A stretch of 64,000 bases of DNA from Rosa chinensis. Taxonomy: Eukaryota > Streptophyta > Magnoliopsida > Rosales > Rosaceae. The DNA is taken from NCBI RefSeq assembly GCF_002994745.2, contig NC_037093.1:68653510-68717509 (forward strand), read 5' to 3'. The notes beneath the pieces were generated by a model, which was not told where the DNA came from, did no database searches, and worked only from the letters and a program-made list of their open reading frames with translations. Positions 1 through 13,353 of the stretch are shown one piece after another (the first letter of the stretch is position 1; each line of letters begins with the position of its first letter). A program made the translations under genes and the position numbers.

Positions 1-261
<261 letters not shown>

Positions 262-3200
262 CTAGCTATATAACATATAGTCACTGTCATTTCAGGTTTA
301 TTCGGTGTAATTTTCTCCTCTTTTGTATTATGCTGGTGGGGCAGTTTGTTGTTGTCAATCGAACATTTCGACAAAGAAGCTAGCTGTTGGCAGCAAATTA
401 ATGTAAAGGAACTAGTGTGAGCAAAAAGATATCGATCTTTTCTATTAGTTCCTTTCATTTTCCACTAATTAATGACGAAAACTAACTAAATCCAAAGAAC
501 AGAACTCGAAATAAAAATTATCGCACAAGTAGTCAATGATATGACTACCATGTTCATATATTGAAATGTGGCCAAGATCATCATTGTTCTGATTCAATTA
601 TACATGACATTGATGTTGTGCGTGTCTTTCTCAGGATAATAATTGACCAACCCCATCTATCTTTTCCAATCTTTACACTGCTTTTTTCCTTTGACGCTTT
701 TCATATGTTTAGGTTGAATTATTTAGTTTTGGACCGCTCAAAATTCTGATAGGATCTTATCTTAGACTCTTAGTTTATCGTATATATATGATGGTGAATC
801 TTAACGGGCTGAGCTATGTAGCTTTGATGTTCCAGTAGTTCGAGATGATATGACTTCAACTTGGTGGACTAGTTCTCTTTTCAACATGAAAAAAAGTGTT
901 CCTAATTAAGCATCAGATTCTCTGTTTTCATGCGAAAGATTTAAAACCGATGCATGCATTAAAGTGAAATGCCATGCATAAAAGGCTCGCTTTCTCTTTT
1001 ATCCCACTTGTTTTTTACAGCCTCGAGCTTTGCTTTGGCTGTGTTTGTTTGGTTTCAAGGGAAATCAAATCTCCGACTGGGTTTCTTTATTATCTTTCAT
1101 CTTGCTTTTTCGTTTCAAACTTAGCTATAGCGAACTTCTTTATTTTTCTTTTTATCCCTTCTTTTTCTGTTATGAAAAGTAGAGAAAAGTTGAAGTATAG
1201 TGGAGGAATGTACTTGGCTTTAGAAGGCAATAATAAGATCATGATTTCTTGTAAGGTGCACCAAAGCCAAGCCATGGGATTAAACAAGTGAATAAGAAGA
1301 AGGTAAAAGTAAGCAGGGGGTGTTTCATGGCCTCGATCTATGGTTTAATCCCATGCAGATTAATTAAGAATCGCATACGTTCTTTAACGTGTCATGCAAA
1401 TTATATAGTCGCAAATAAAAGTTAACGTATCTCTGCTTTTTGGAGGCATATGTATTCTTCTGTGTTGGAAGGCTGCGAAAAAACAGAGGCAATGGCTGAA
1501 GGCTAATCTCTCTCTCTCTCTCTCTCTGAACCTCGGTATTTGTGTTTTAGGGTTCCTCCCATGAGCTTGTACGTACAAAGCTAGGAACACTTGAACCATG
1601 CAGTTACCTCTAGCTACGCACGTGATGTCAGTCTTAGTTTGAATTAAGATTCGTTTCAGATATCGGAATTAATGCTTTATAAACTAAACCATAGTGCCCC
1701 GCTCAGCTTTCTTTTAGGCAAATATATGTGAACATTATGTAGATCGTAATACGTTTAGTAATCCACTTCTTAGTATTGACAAAAAAATTATTACCTTAGT
1801 AATACACTGAGATGAAAATTAAGCCAGTAAGGTACGTATGAATAATGGTTCATGTCGTTAGGTTAACATATATAGTCAACTACGTACGAAGATAAATGGG
1901 ATGAAGAAGTTACGGTTATACTTGACGAAATCGGGACTGGTCGTCTTGATTGTAAATTTTTTTGCATAATCACCAAAATTGATACGTCAGTTAACCGGTA
2001 CCAAGTGGTGTAGACCACAGCAAAGATGCACCCGACGTTACAAACTGTATAGAGATTTTGTGGAAAATAAGTCGCATACTAGAAATGAAGAGAAATAGAT
2101 TAGAAACTCAATAAATGGAATGGAAAGGAGAAGGGGGATGCGACGGACCTCAGTTTCTGCAGCTCACCATCAGCTTTACCTCTCCGTACCGGCAACTAAG
2201 CCGATCCGACACCAACGATGCGGCATTGGAAGCCAATAGTCCATGCTAAATTGCTAATGAGTGAGACTTCCAACCCTACTTTGTAATCCTTGGCATTCCT
2301 TGCCTGAGTAGCCTCAAGCCCGTACCCAAGAGAGCATTTACACGAGATGTGATGCGATGGGCCTAATTATACAATCTCGAGCTGATGGATGACATTATAG
2401 CTCTTAAAGAAGGCGGAAAGCTTTCGATGATGGGCCTGTTGTGAAGTTTGGTCCTGATGCCCAAGAGGCTTTCTATTTTCAGCCCAGTTAAGTTTGAGGC
2501 ATCCCAGTCAGAGAGTGTTGACTTGACTACGAAGTAGTAGTAGCAGAAGTAGAAGTGTAGTATAGAAGAAGCTTTGCTTGCTTTAGGAAGATTTTGCGTA
2601 TTTATCAACATCTTTTTGTCACCATTGATTATGTCGGTGGGGCCTTTATGTTCCCCTATTTGGGGGTCGATGACTCTGTCTATTGTCCAAGGTTCCCCAT
2701 GGCCAAACCCTAATCATTCCTAATTATCTTTACCCAGACCAAATTATTCTTGCTTAGCACAGCTAATACAAAACACTTAACTCTTCGTAGTTAATCTTGT
2801 ATTTTTATTTGACCATTTTCTCATTTCCCCGCAAACATGTAGTTTTACATAGTAGCCATGGTGGGACATTATTTTAAACTCAACTCGATGTGCGCATTTT
2901 TTAGATAATAATATGAGTGCGAGGTTATGTCTCTTGTCTTATTATATTACAATAAAATTTAAAAATACTCCAGATATCTAATTTTTACTTTAAAAAATGT
3001 GCAATTTTGGGACATTTAACAAAATTTGAAATGCCGTAAATAAATTGTTGAAGAGAGAGGTTCACCAACTATACGAGATGCACTATTTATTTATTAATAT
3101 TTATTTTGAGTCCCACAACCCCATCCTGACACTATAAGCATGTGAGTTAGTTTGATGAAAGATTTGGATGAAATATAAGAAAATGAAGGCAAATAATTTG

Positions 3201-3304
3201 ACCGGGTATAATTTTTCAAAACAGAGAATTAGTGTAAGTCAAGGTGAGGAAAACGTGAAAATAAGTTGTTGGAGTATGTCTCTTTCATCTTTATCAATAT
3301 TATC
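262..3304. other. Intergenic spacer downstream of CKX
   Basis: No gene is recognised. The stretch is AT-rich with a short CT microsatellite near 1507-1528. Open frames here are short and lack family motifs. The first few hundred bases probably contain the CKX 3'UTR. A more GC-rich patch near 2130-2620 carries no recognisable coding signal. Confidence 0.6.
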
Positions 3305-4991
3305 ATTATGTTATAAAGTGAAGGTGTGGGGTGCAAGGGCCTAGATCGACATGGCTTGTGCGGCTTGGGTCGCTGGCGGGGTGATCGTGGGGGCGCAGAT
3401 CTTGCGGGTTCAGGTCACGGCGGCGTGCGGCGGATGGGGAGAGGCGTGGCTTGGCTGGTTCGTACGACAGGAAGGTTGGAGAAGGTGGCCTTGGACCGGA
3501 CCGGGTGATGGGCCTTGGGTGGGCCTTTGTTTGGTGGTTGTCCTCTATTTGGGCTTTAAGTTTCTGGGTTGCGGTCATCAAGGTTTTAAAAAACGCTAGG
3601 CGCTAGTCGGGCGGTGGCTTGGGGACTAGCGCCTATGGGCCTAGGCGGGGACTAGGCGGTTTTTATTTTTTTAATCTTTTAATTATTTTGATGACATAAA
3701 ATTAATAATAATATTAGAAGTCCTACAATTAATTGAAAGTAAAAAAAATAAGGAAAATAAAATGTTTATGAATTAAACCATCATACTTATTATTAGCAAT
3801 CTCAAATGTGGGAATAAAAGAACAAAACCAAACTGTGCCTATTAGTTGAGGTGGAAAACATGCTTAACATGTTAATCCAAAGAAATTAAAGCCCAAAACA
3901 AAACAAGTAGCAGTTAGTCCGTATATCAATACAAGCCTAAAATACCTCTTTGTAGGAACAAATCCTTGCCATCACTCATTCACTCCCCACATCCAACGGC
4001 TCAGAATCCCCCTAATTCACTCCCCACATCAATTATCATTGCCGTCTTCTTCACTTCAGTGTCCCCCTCCCTCTCTTCTCTTTCTCTCCTCAGCAAATAA
4101 AAGAAAAAAATGGCTGCATCCATTTTGATTATCCAATTTCTTCCCTGCTCTAAATCTGATCCTCATAAAATCAATTCTTTCCAAATTTCTTGTGACCCAA
4201 AAGTTTGGGTGACAATCCCATTTGGGTTCTTCTGCTTTTTCAGTTGAAAGTTTGAAACCCAACTCAAAGCTTCAATCTTTCTGTATGGCATGGTTTGGTT
4301 TGCAGTAAATTAGTTTAAAGAGGAAGGAGAAAGGGACAGATTTGAGGAGATGATCGAGAGAGACGTAGTGATGTTGGGACTACAGATTGATGGACGACAT
4401 GAGGAGAGACTAGAGAGAGAATCGAGCCGTCGTGTCGTCGAGGAGAGAGAAACCGTAAGAGAGAGGAGAACATATGCATCCGAGCAGCCCGCCCAGCGCC
4501 TAGCCCAACGCCCAGCTCCTGCCTAGCCCGCCTAGGCGCCCGTCGAAACGCAACCCGATCTCCCCTGTCGCCTAGCCCAAAATCGGGGCAGTCACTCAGC
4601 GCCCAGCACCTAGGCGGGCGCCCAGACCTATTTTTAGAACCATGGCGGTCATACCCTAGTCCAGTAGATTCAATTTGGGCTAGGGTTTAGGCTCTTGGCC
4701 CAACTCTATGTTTTTAGTTTTATCTAAATTTAATAATTTCCTTGTATTAAGAACCTAGATCTCTAGCGCTTCCGGTGTAGTACCAATGGAGGATCTCCGC
4801 TATCTCTACGATCTGAAATGTATAATGAGTAAATCTATTTCTATGTACCACTGTGGGTCTACCACTATCTTCTTGTCTGTCTATGTCCTTAAATGACAGC
4901 GGAAGGGTATGTAACTGCCTATTCTGGCTTGTGTTGATTATACTATTTCGCCCTGAGGGCTTGATTCAAAAAAATTATGTTATAAAGTGAA
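3305..4991 (+). mobile_element. 5'-truncated LINE insertion with 18-bp target duplication
   Basis: The same 18 bases, ATTATGTTATAAAGTGAA, occur at 3305-3322 and 4974-4991. Just before the right copy is an A-rich tail (about 4966-4973). A long target duplication plus a 3' poly(A) is the hallmark of target-primed reverse transcription by L1-type LINEs. The 3' end near 4945-4973 (CCCTGAGGGCTTGATTC then A-run) resembles the LINE 3' end at about 58620-58650. No reverse transcriptase frame remains, as expected for a short 5'-truncated copy. A hAT-like element is nested at 3579-4644. Confidence 0.8.
3579..4644. mobile_element. hAT-like element nested in the LINE
   Basis: The octamer GCGGTCAT flanks this 1066-bp segment at 3571-3578 and 4645-4652, the 8-bp duplication typical of hAT elements. 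The ends are short imperfect inverted repeats (CAAGGTTTTAAAAAAC against CATGGTTCTAAAAATAG). The subterminal regions are rich in alternating GCCTAGGCG-type words in both orientations (3590-3655, 4480-4625), as in other non-autonomous hATs. No transposase is present. A CT-rich stretch with an ATG at about 4050-4300 could be captured gene sequence, but I do not recognise it. Confidence 0.8.
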
Positions 4992-6598
4992 TAATTTGTG
5001 CATTTATTTCATTTATTGTGTACTATACTACTATCTAATATTTACAAAAATAATTACTCACCACCCTCCGCTCACAGGAGAAAGTCTTCTGGCAATAGAA
5101 CTAGTTGCATGGAATCTTTTAGAACAATTTTAGTGGAGTGATTTTTAATTTTTTTTAATCAAATGATATTTTTTCTACTTATAGATAATATCTTAATTAC
5201 TAATCCACTATTCATTTGTTGCAAATAAAATATCTTCATGAATACACATGCATACATACACCTACCAAAAAATCTTATAAATGTTCGTATTTTTTGGTTT
5301 AAAGAGCAAATATTTATTGTTTATAGTGATGTTTTAAAGGAGAATGTCAAGCAATTAATCAACCAAAAGTAGGTAATTACAAATTATGACTTGTCCACAA
5401 GGGCCACGTCAATATTAAGCCATGCTAGACTACCATACAACAACCTAGTAATAGGCGCTAATAACCAAAGTAATCAAGACATGTTAGGGGTGTAGAAGAA
5501 GCCCTGTCCTAACATATTCCAAAAGTATATGGGATCGCCTTGCACAGAGGGGGCTACCCGGGGATCCCAAATACTAGCTCAAGAGTGATTGGGCCTAAGA
5601 ATCACAACCAATTGATCCAGCCCGAACTCAGAGTATAAACCTAGGCCCAACTGCAATTGCTTAGGGCATCCAGTTAATTGGGTACCCAAAGCCTGACTTG
5701 TTTGGAAATTATTACGCACTCGAGCAGCAAGGGTTAACTGTTTCAAAATAAAAAGTTAGAGTGTTGATGTGGTTTTAATCAATGACATTTTTGAAAAACA
5801 CCACATATTTTGTAGTTTTTATTTTACATAAAATTGTAAGTATGTTGACTTAATATTTGAATTTTGAAGATACTCTCTGTGAAGTTGTATTTTCTTTTTC
5901 ATAATTATCTATGTTGGCGCGCATGTGTGTATGTATATATTTGAGAAGTTGTATCTATCTTCATACATAAGCTGTGAAAATTACGGTAGTACAATAAAAA
6001 GAAAATAAAAATGTAGGTTAAGGTAAATAAAAGAGTTACTATTTTGCGACTTTGTGTAAAGCATAATTTCCTCTCTCTCTCTCTTTTTTTTTTTTTTTTT
6101 TTTTTCCCGAAAATGATAGTTTCCCGAATTTGATAGCATACTGATGCAACACCCAAACGACGTCGCATCTGTTGACTCATATAGGGAAATTTAGTCATTT
6201 TTAAGAGGCAGAGGGAGCGAGAGAGGGGGTGTATTGCAGTTGCCGTTGTAAGTAGAGAAATGAGAGAGAGAGAGAGAAAGAGAGGCAAGGTTGAAGAATA
6301 AAAGCATCGTCGGCGAATCAGCTCTCAGGATCCCCTTGTTTCCCTTCAGATCCCACTAATAAGTGTCTCTCTCTTTCTCTCTGATTCTTCTTCAATTTCA
6401 ATTTCAATTTCAATCTCTGCATGTCCATCAATTCCTCTCTTTCTTTGTTTCCCATCAATCAAATCGCCCCCCTCTCTCATTTCTAGGGTTTCTTAATTTC
6501 TTCTCCCCCCCCCCCCCCCTCGTTTTCTGCGGCAATTAGGGTTTTAATTCGGGCGGGGATGTATCGGATCGTGACCTAGGGCTTCTTGCTCCGAATGT
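4992..6598. other. Intergenic region and 5' leader of the F-box gene
   Basis: The stretch is AT-rich, with a T-run at about 6083-6105, GA repeats at 6255-6285 and a C-run at 6507-6518. The last 200-400 bases, CT-rich with repeated TTCAATTTC words, look like a plant 5'UTR for the gene starting at 6599. A patch at about 5500-5700 looks like a repeat fragment but could not be classed. No separate gene is seen. Confidence 0.5.
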
Positions 6599-9500
6599 AT
6601 GAAGATTTGGTGCTGCCCGTGCTTCACCGTAGAAGACGAACCGCAAGAGGAGGAGCGTAAGGAGGCCATGAAGGAGGGCGATTTCGTAAATAAGGTGAAT
6701 TCCGAGGGGGTTATGGCGAATGAGGTGGACGAGGAGGAGGAGGAGGCGCCGCGATTGGAGCTCGCTGTCAGTGACGGCGGTGGCCGTGACCGTGAACGTG
6801 ACGATCACCTGAGAATGTTTGAAGGGATGGTCCAGGCAATGCGGAGCGGGACCCACTGGGACGAGTCGGTGTGTGTTGGCGCTCTCGACACGTTGAGGGC
6901 CGCGATTAGGTCTCCTCGGTGGTCGGAGGGCGAGACTAGCTCGGCTCCTGTGGCGGCTGCCTCCGAGGAGGAGGACGGCGATCACGATTCGCATCATAAG
7001 CGAGCTAAAGTTCACTCCTTTTCTCAGTGAGTTTCTCGCTTCCTATCTCTCTTTTTCTAATTTTTGTGGCCTCCTGATTTTGCTTGGTTGTTAATTTTAG
7101 GTTCTTTGCTTTTAGGGTACTAGAATTGCGACCTTTAGTAGCTACTAGATGTTTAATTGGGGCCGTGGTTTAGTTCGTTTAGTCTGCAATAGTGTGACTT
7201 TCAACTGGGGACGTTCAACATGATCCTATTGAGTTTACCATTAACATGTTTGGTGCTTTTATGTTCAATGCTGCAATGAAATAATTTGGTCCATGATATA
7301 TCGGTTCTCTAACATCAGCAATCCATTAAATCTGCATTGGGGATACAGATGATATGGGTTAAGATGGACGGTACAAGTGCATTAGAATTGTTGAACCAGT
7401 TTTGCAGTGGCGACAATTCTGCATTATTGGGTTATTAATTTGAAGTCAAATTCTGACTAGCCATATTCAGTCACTTTGTTTAAATGGTTTGCCTGTTAGG
7501 AGAAATACGAGACACAGCTGCTTAACTGGTAGTGTTATATATTTTATTTAGACTGATGATGCACTTGCAAAATTATTAGAAGGCTTCAGAACTTGTTTGT
7601 TTGACTTGGCATGGGTGCTACACTGTCTGCTATACTTATGGTTGGTGTTGACTTTCGTGCAGTGATTTCCATTGTGCAATGGCAATGTCTTCAGGTGCTG
7701 GAAATTCTAGTTCCTCTGACAGAGACTACAGCAGAACTCAAGGCTCTAATGTTCTGTATAAGAGCGAAACTTTTTTCCATAGTTTTACACCAAACATTGG
7801 TGGTGAGGAGAATCCCTATGACTCTGGCAGTGGGAAAGATGATGAAAGAGATAAGGGTGACACTTCAACAACTGAAGATTTTGAAGTTCGTATGGATCTT
7901 ACAGATGATCTATTACACATGGTAACCATTGTCTCCCGTATATACACATTTGTAGTATTTAAGGAGCTCTTATCTATTTTTGGCTTTAATTTGATTCCTC
8001 TTATGACCATCATTTTGTATTGTCCTTGTTAGGTTTTCTCTTTCTTGGACCACATCAATCTTTGCCGAGCTGCAATAGTCTGCAGGCAATGGCGAGCTGC
8101 TAGTGCTCATGAAGATTTCTGGAGGTGCTTGAATTTTGAGAATCGGAACATATCTGTAGAGCAATGTGAGTATTAGCTTATATTTTTTCCGCCGTTTAGT
8201 GCCAAGTCTTTCTACTCAAGTCTGACATATTTGAGATGCATCTGTGCTAAATAGCTTGTGATACTTCTGTTATGACATGTTTATCGGGTATTGTTAATGT
8301 ATTAGTGAAGTTTATATGTCACTGTGGATCTGTCAAATTTAGTTTGCATTTTGAAAATGTGTGAATCTTAGTAATAGTGCATCTATTCTTTGTTCAACAT
8401 TATTATTATTATTTCTTGGGTCAGTATAGTTTTTTCTATGTAAGATTTTTAAATTAGGTGCTAATTAGTTACTGCAATTGCAGTTGAGGATATATGTTGG
8501 CGGTATCCGAATGCCACAGAATTGAATATTTCTGGTACCCCTGCTATTCCGTTGCTTGTGATGACAGCGATCACATCATTGAGGTAAATTGTTTCCTTTT
8601 TTATTTTTTGGGGGTAACCTTGTGATGATTGTTGCTTATATATTTTTTCGTTCACGTATCTCAGGAATCTTGAAGTTTTAACTCTAGGCAAAGGGACAAT
8701 AGGAGATCTTTTTTTTCATTCCTTGGCAGATTGTCTGATGTTGAAAAGTTTGATAGTCAATGATGCTACTCTTGGTACTGGTATTCAGGAGATACCTATA
8801 AACCACGATAGACTGCGTCATCTTGAACTGACAAAATGTCGTGTTATGCGCATATCTATCAGGTGAAAAAAGTTAGAAGATTCTTAACTCAACCTTCTCA
8901 GGTTGTCAATTTTGTTAAAATTATGTGCTAAATGCAACCTTTTACAGGTGTCCACAACTGGAGACGCTGTCAATGAAGCGCAGTAATATGGCCCAGGCTG
9001 TTCTCAATAGCCCTCTTTTGCGCGATCTTGATTTAGGCTCTTGCCACAAGCTTTCCGATGCTGCAATTCGTTCAGCAGCAACTTCTTGTCCCCAATTGGA
9101 GTCACTAGATATGTCAAATTGTTCATGTGTTAGTGATGAAACACTACGTGAGATAGCTCTTACTTGTGCAAATCTCCATGTTCTCAATGCATCATACTGT
9201 CCTAATGTATCCCTAGAGGTTAGATTTTAGAGGTTGCCATTGTCTTTCTTTTAGCAATATATGGATGATTTGTTATCTGACTTGCTCCTTTGCTTTTCTT
9301 TGAAGTCTGTAAGACTGCCAATGTTGACAGTTCTCAAGCTACACAGTTGTGAGGGCATCACTTCTGCTTCCATGGTTGCAATATCAAATAGTTACATGCT
9401 GGAGGTTTGTATCTTGTGCCAAATATTGGTCTTTGTTATTGCTGTTTCACCAAATGCTGCAAACACAATTTAATCTGACCTGTTGCAGGTTTTGGAGCTT

Positions 9501-9639
9501 GACAATTGCAGCCTTCTTACGTCTGTGATCTTGGATCTTCCACGCTTGCAGAATATTAGACTAGTACATTGTCGCAAGTAAGCTTTTTCTTCTGTTTCAT
9601 CTGGCCTCCCCTCCTCGTGAAAAAAAAAAACATCTCTCT

Positions 9640-9670
<31 letters not shown>

Positions 9671-12600
9671 ATCTGTTCGTTTTCTCATATAACATTTAAA
9701 TACGTACTTCTACAGATTTGCCGACCTGAATCTACGAACTCTCATGCTGTCGTCTATAATGGTGTCTAATTGCCCTGTGCTCCACCGTATCAGCATCACT
9801 TCAAATTCACTTGAAGTATGTCTTTTGTTGAAACAATCAGGTTCTTGTTTAATGTCTTACTCATTTGTCAGCCACACGAAACCTGAATGGTCTTTTGGAT
9901 TTGCAGAAACTATCATTGCAGAAGCAAGAGAGCTTAACTACATTGGCACTGCAATGCCCAAGTTTACAAGAAGTGGATCTCACAGATTGTGAATCTCTAA
10001 CAAATTCTATATGCAATGTTTTCAGTGATGGTGGTGGGTGCCCTATGCTTAAAACTTTAGTTCTCGAAAACTGTGAGGTTTGTAGACGTTTCTTTTCTTA
10101 TTAGCTGCTTAAATACTGTTGACCATAGGTTTTGCTAGGATAGTCAAATAGAGAGGGTTGAATCTTCCTTGTTTACTGCATTGGTTGTTTTTGAGTTTTG
10201 TTTTGGCTGTAATACATTCTTCTTTAGCTCACATAATGGTTTTATTTCTTTCAGAGCTTAACAGCGGTTCGATTCTGCAGCACGTCTTTAGTCAGTCTTT
10301 CACTTGTTGGTTGTCGGGGAATCACTTCTCTTGAACTGACATGCCCGTATCTTGAACAAGTTTCTTTGGATGGTTGTGATCATCTTGAAAGTGCAGCATT
10401 TTTTCCGGTAAGTGATAATGATTGTGGTGTAATACAACGTTTAAGAAGTTTTCAATTTTCTACAATGTTTGAGTTCTACAATATATTGCTCTTACATGAA
10501 TATAATATTTCTTTTATGAAATATAATTTTTTTATTGCACTCTTTCTACTGTATGTTAATTCTTCCATTGAGCAGCGAATAGAGAACTGAATTCTTTTCT
10601 CATCCCTTTCTTCAGGTTGGTCTTAGGTCACTAAATTTGGGAATATGTCCCAAACTGAACGCCCTCAGTATCGACGCTCCAAACATGGTGCTGCTTGAGT
10701 TGAAGGGATGTGGTGTATTGTCTGAAGCATCAATTAATTGTCCACTCTTAACGTCTCTGGACGCTTCCTTTTGCAGGTTATGTTCTTTATCATATTATAC
10801 TTCTCTAACCCTAACCTTCCACTCTTCCCTTTGTGAAGTCCAAACTAAAGCTTTAATTTATTTTGTACAATGCAGCCAGCTTAGGGACAATTGCTTGTCT
10901 GCAACTGCCGCTTCATGTCCACTGATTGAGTCTTTAATTCTAATGTCATGCCCCTCAGTTGGTTCTGATGGACTCTATTCTCTGCATTGGCTTCCAAATT
11001 TGATTGTACTTGATTTGTCATACACTTTCTTAATGAGCTTGAAGCCAGTATTCGAGTCTTGCATTAAGCTAAAGGTAATTTATACAACCTCATACTAATA
11101 ATAATTGGAGTATAGATTTTCCTTTTAGTTCCTCGGTTACAATTTTTGTAATTTTGGTTGTGCTAACTCTGTAATTTGTTAACACTTTCAATAAAACTAA
11201 CTGAATCTAATGTTAACTTTTATTTTTGAGTTGAGACAAGGAGAGGGTGCTGGAATTGATTGATTTGAGTTTTGCATTTTATTCTTGTTTTTAAAATTGA
11301 TGGTGTTAATTTTGGAACAGAACTCTAAAGACAGCAAGCTACAGGGTGTACATTCTCCATATTGAATTTGCAGGATCGAAAGTGACATGACCCAAACAAT
11401 TAGGACCAAAATTGTACTTCAGTCAGTAATTACTGTCATATGTAGATGGAGTCTTATGTGTCACCATGTATCTTTATTTGAAACTAGATAATGTGTATAT
11501 TGGGCAGATCCTCTTACCTTATTTTTTTTTCCTTCTTCAGGTTTTAAAATTACAAGCATGCAAGTATCTATCTGATTCATCCCTGGAGCCTCTTTACAAG
11601 GAAGGGGCTCTTCCAGCTCTCCAGGAATTGGATTTGTCTTATGGAACCCTCTGTCAGTCTGCTATTGAAGAGCTTCTTTCTTTCTGTACACAGTTAACTC
11701 ATGTGAGCTTGAATGGCTGTGTGAACATGCATGACCTGAACTGGGGTAGCAGTGGTGGGCAGCCTCTTGTAAAGTCTAGTATCTCTGTCCCATCACTTGA
11801 ATATGTCCATGAGCCAGTTGAGTATGGAAACCGGCTACTGCAGAATCTCAACTGTGTGGGTTGTCCAAATATCAGGAAAGTTCACATTCCAGTAGCAGCA
11901 GGTTGTTTCCATTTGACTTCATTGAACCTTTCTCTGTCTGCAAATTTGAAGGACGTAGAAGTTGCTTGTTTCAACCTATGCTTTCTTAACCTGAGGTAAG
12001 TTTTTTTTTTTTCTCTCTTTCGAAAGTTCTCTTTGCATGGTTGGTCCGTAATTTTTTCTTTATGCTCTCCTCATCTCACTAACCTTTGTGTCTCTTATTC
12101 AGCAATTGTTATTCTTTGGAAGTTCTGAAGCTTGACTGTCCAAAATTGACTAGTCTCTTTCTTCAGGTATGTATTTTGCCTCTTATGCAAGTCACTTTAG
12201 GTTGACTATGTTTTTTTCTTTTACCTTTCTTTTTAGTTTTTTTTTATTTCATTTGCGATACTCACTACACTGGAAATTCAGCACTTTTTTTTTTATCTGG
12301 TTTATATATTCAGGTGCGCATTTTCTTTTGTTTGGCCATGGTTTTTCACCTTCCATTATTTTGAAGGACTTCCATTTATTGCTTTTTTGTTCCTTAATTT
12401 CATTCTCTCTGGGAATTTTTAGTCTTGCAACATGAATGAAGCAGCAGTGGAAGCTGCAATATCAAAATGTAGCATGCTGGAGACTCTTGATGTCCGTTTT
12501 TGTCCCAAGGTCAGTACAAACTTCAATTCCTGTGTGCGCTAATAATGAGGAAAACCTTTCCTTTTAATGGAACCCAATATTGATTTTTGTTGCTGGTGAC

Positions 12601-12686
12601 AGATATGTCCATTAAGCATGGGAAGATTACGTGCTGCGTGCCCAAGTTTGAAGCGCATCTTTAGCAGCCTGTCACCACAGTCATGA
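6599..12686 (+). CDS. FBL15: F-box/LRR-repeat protein 15 (SLOMO-like), 17 coding exons
   Basis: Substrate receptor of an SCF ubiquitin ligase; the Arabidopsis relative SLOW MOTION is needed for auxin homeostasis in the shoot apex and sets leaf-initiation rate. Joining 6599-7026, 7663-7921, 8033-8165, 8484-8583, 8665-8862, 8948-9218, 9306-9404, 9489-9577, 9716-9815, 9907-10077, 10255-10407, 10616-10776, 10876-11074, 11541-11995, 12103-12166, 12423-12509 and 12603-12686 gives 3051 nt, an uninterrupted 1016-residue protein, with GT-AG at every junction. The N-terminal about 215 residues are acidic and low in complexity, with a CCPCF start. The F-box follows at about 220-265 (DLTDDLLHMVFSFLDHINL, CRQWR, HEDFWRCLNF). 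The rest is cysteine-containing LRRs (for example LRDLDLGSCHKLSDAAIRS) to the C-terminus. Length is close to the family's roughly 990 residues. Start chosen because it opens the conserved N-terminus. Convergent with the next gene. Confidence 0.93.
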
Positions 12687-13353
12687 GCAAATGCATCTTT
12701 CTGGTCAGCAAACGATTTGGTCATCAATCAATGAACTTCTATGTAAATGGTTTCATCTATTTCGGTTGCACTTGCTTTGAGAATATAGGTAGCAGACGTG
12801 GGCGTCTTATCTTGCCATACAATGATACAATAAGTTTACCTGGGTTGTAATGTTGTATGATTGTTTCTTTCTTTTAATTCAATTTTTCAGATTTGGCGAA
12901 ATTCAAAACAAGCTGAATTCTGTGTTTGTATAGGGTACTACATTTGTGTCTGTATGTGATGATACAATAAATTATATTTGTTTCTTATATTCCAAATTAT
13001 GATTCAAATTTTCCGTTTCTATTTATCTATTCACCTCTGTTCAAAACTATATATGCCCGTGAATGGCGGCAGAAGGAGGTGCGGACGTTTCTGCCCGTGC
13101 CGGCGAACTAACGCCTTTCAGCTAAAGCCAAAAAACTATATCCCCGTTTATGATAGTAGTTGTAAAATGATTTCCTCTTCAATGAGAGAGGAGAATATTT
13201 ACAGTTGTAGACGTAATGAAATGAACCGAGAGATATAACATGAACACTCCATTCCTCTACTCGTTGGGTTTGGAAGGCAACTCTTGTACTAGATACTTGA
13301 TTGTATGTGTTGATGAAAAAAGAAAAAAAAATGGAAGTTTACAATGCATCCAA
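12687..13353. other. Convergent intergenic region (two 3'UTRs)
   Basis: This 667-bp gap separates the stops of FBL15 and the lumenal-protein gene, so both 3'UTRs must lie here. AATAAA-like words occur near 12830 and 12966. No third gene is supported; the 86-residue frame at 12978-13238 has no family signature. Confidence 0.6.

Noticed and set aside
5905..6288. 127-residue minus-strand frame upstream of FBL15
   Set aside because: Built on a T-run and CT/GA repeats translated as poly-Lys and Arg-Glu runs; low complexity only.
6536..7015. 159-residue minus-strand frame over the FBL15 first exon
   Set aside because: It is the reverse-strand shadow of the acidic, GAG/GAC-rich FBL15 N-terminus and has no family motif.
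12978..13238. 86-residue frame between the convergent genes
   Set aside because: No start context, no homologous motif, and the position is that of 3'UTRs.
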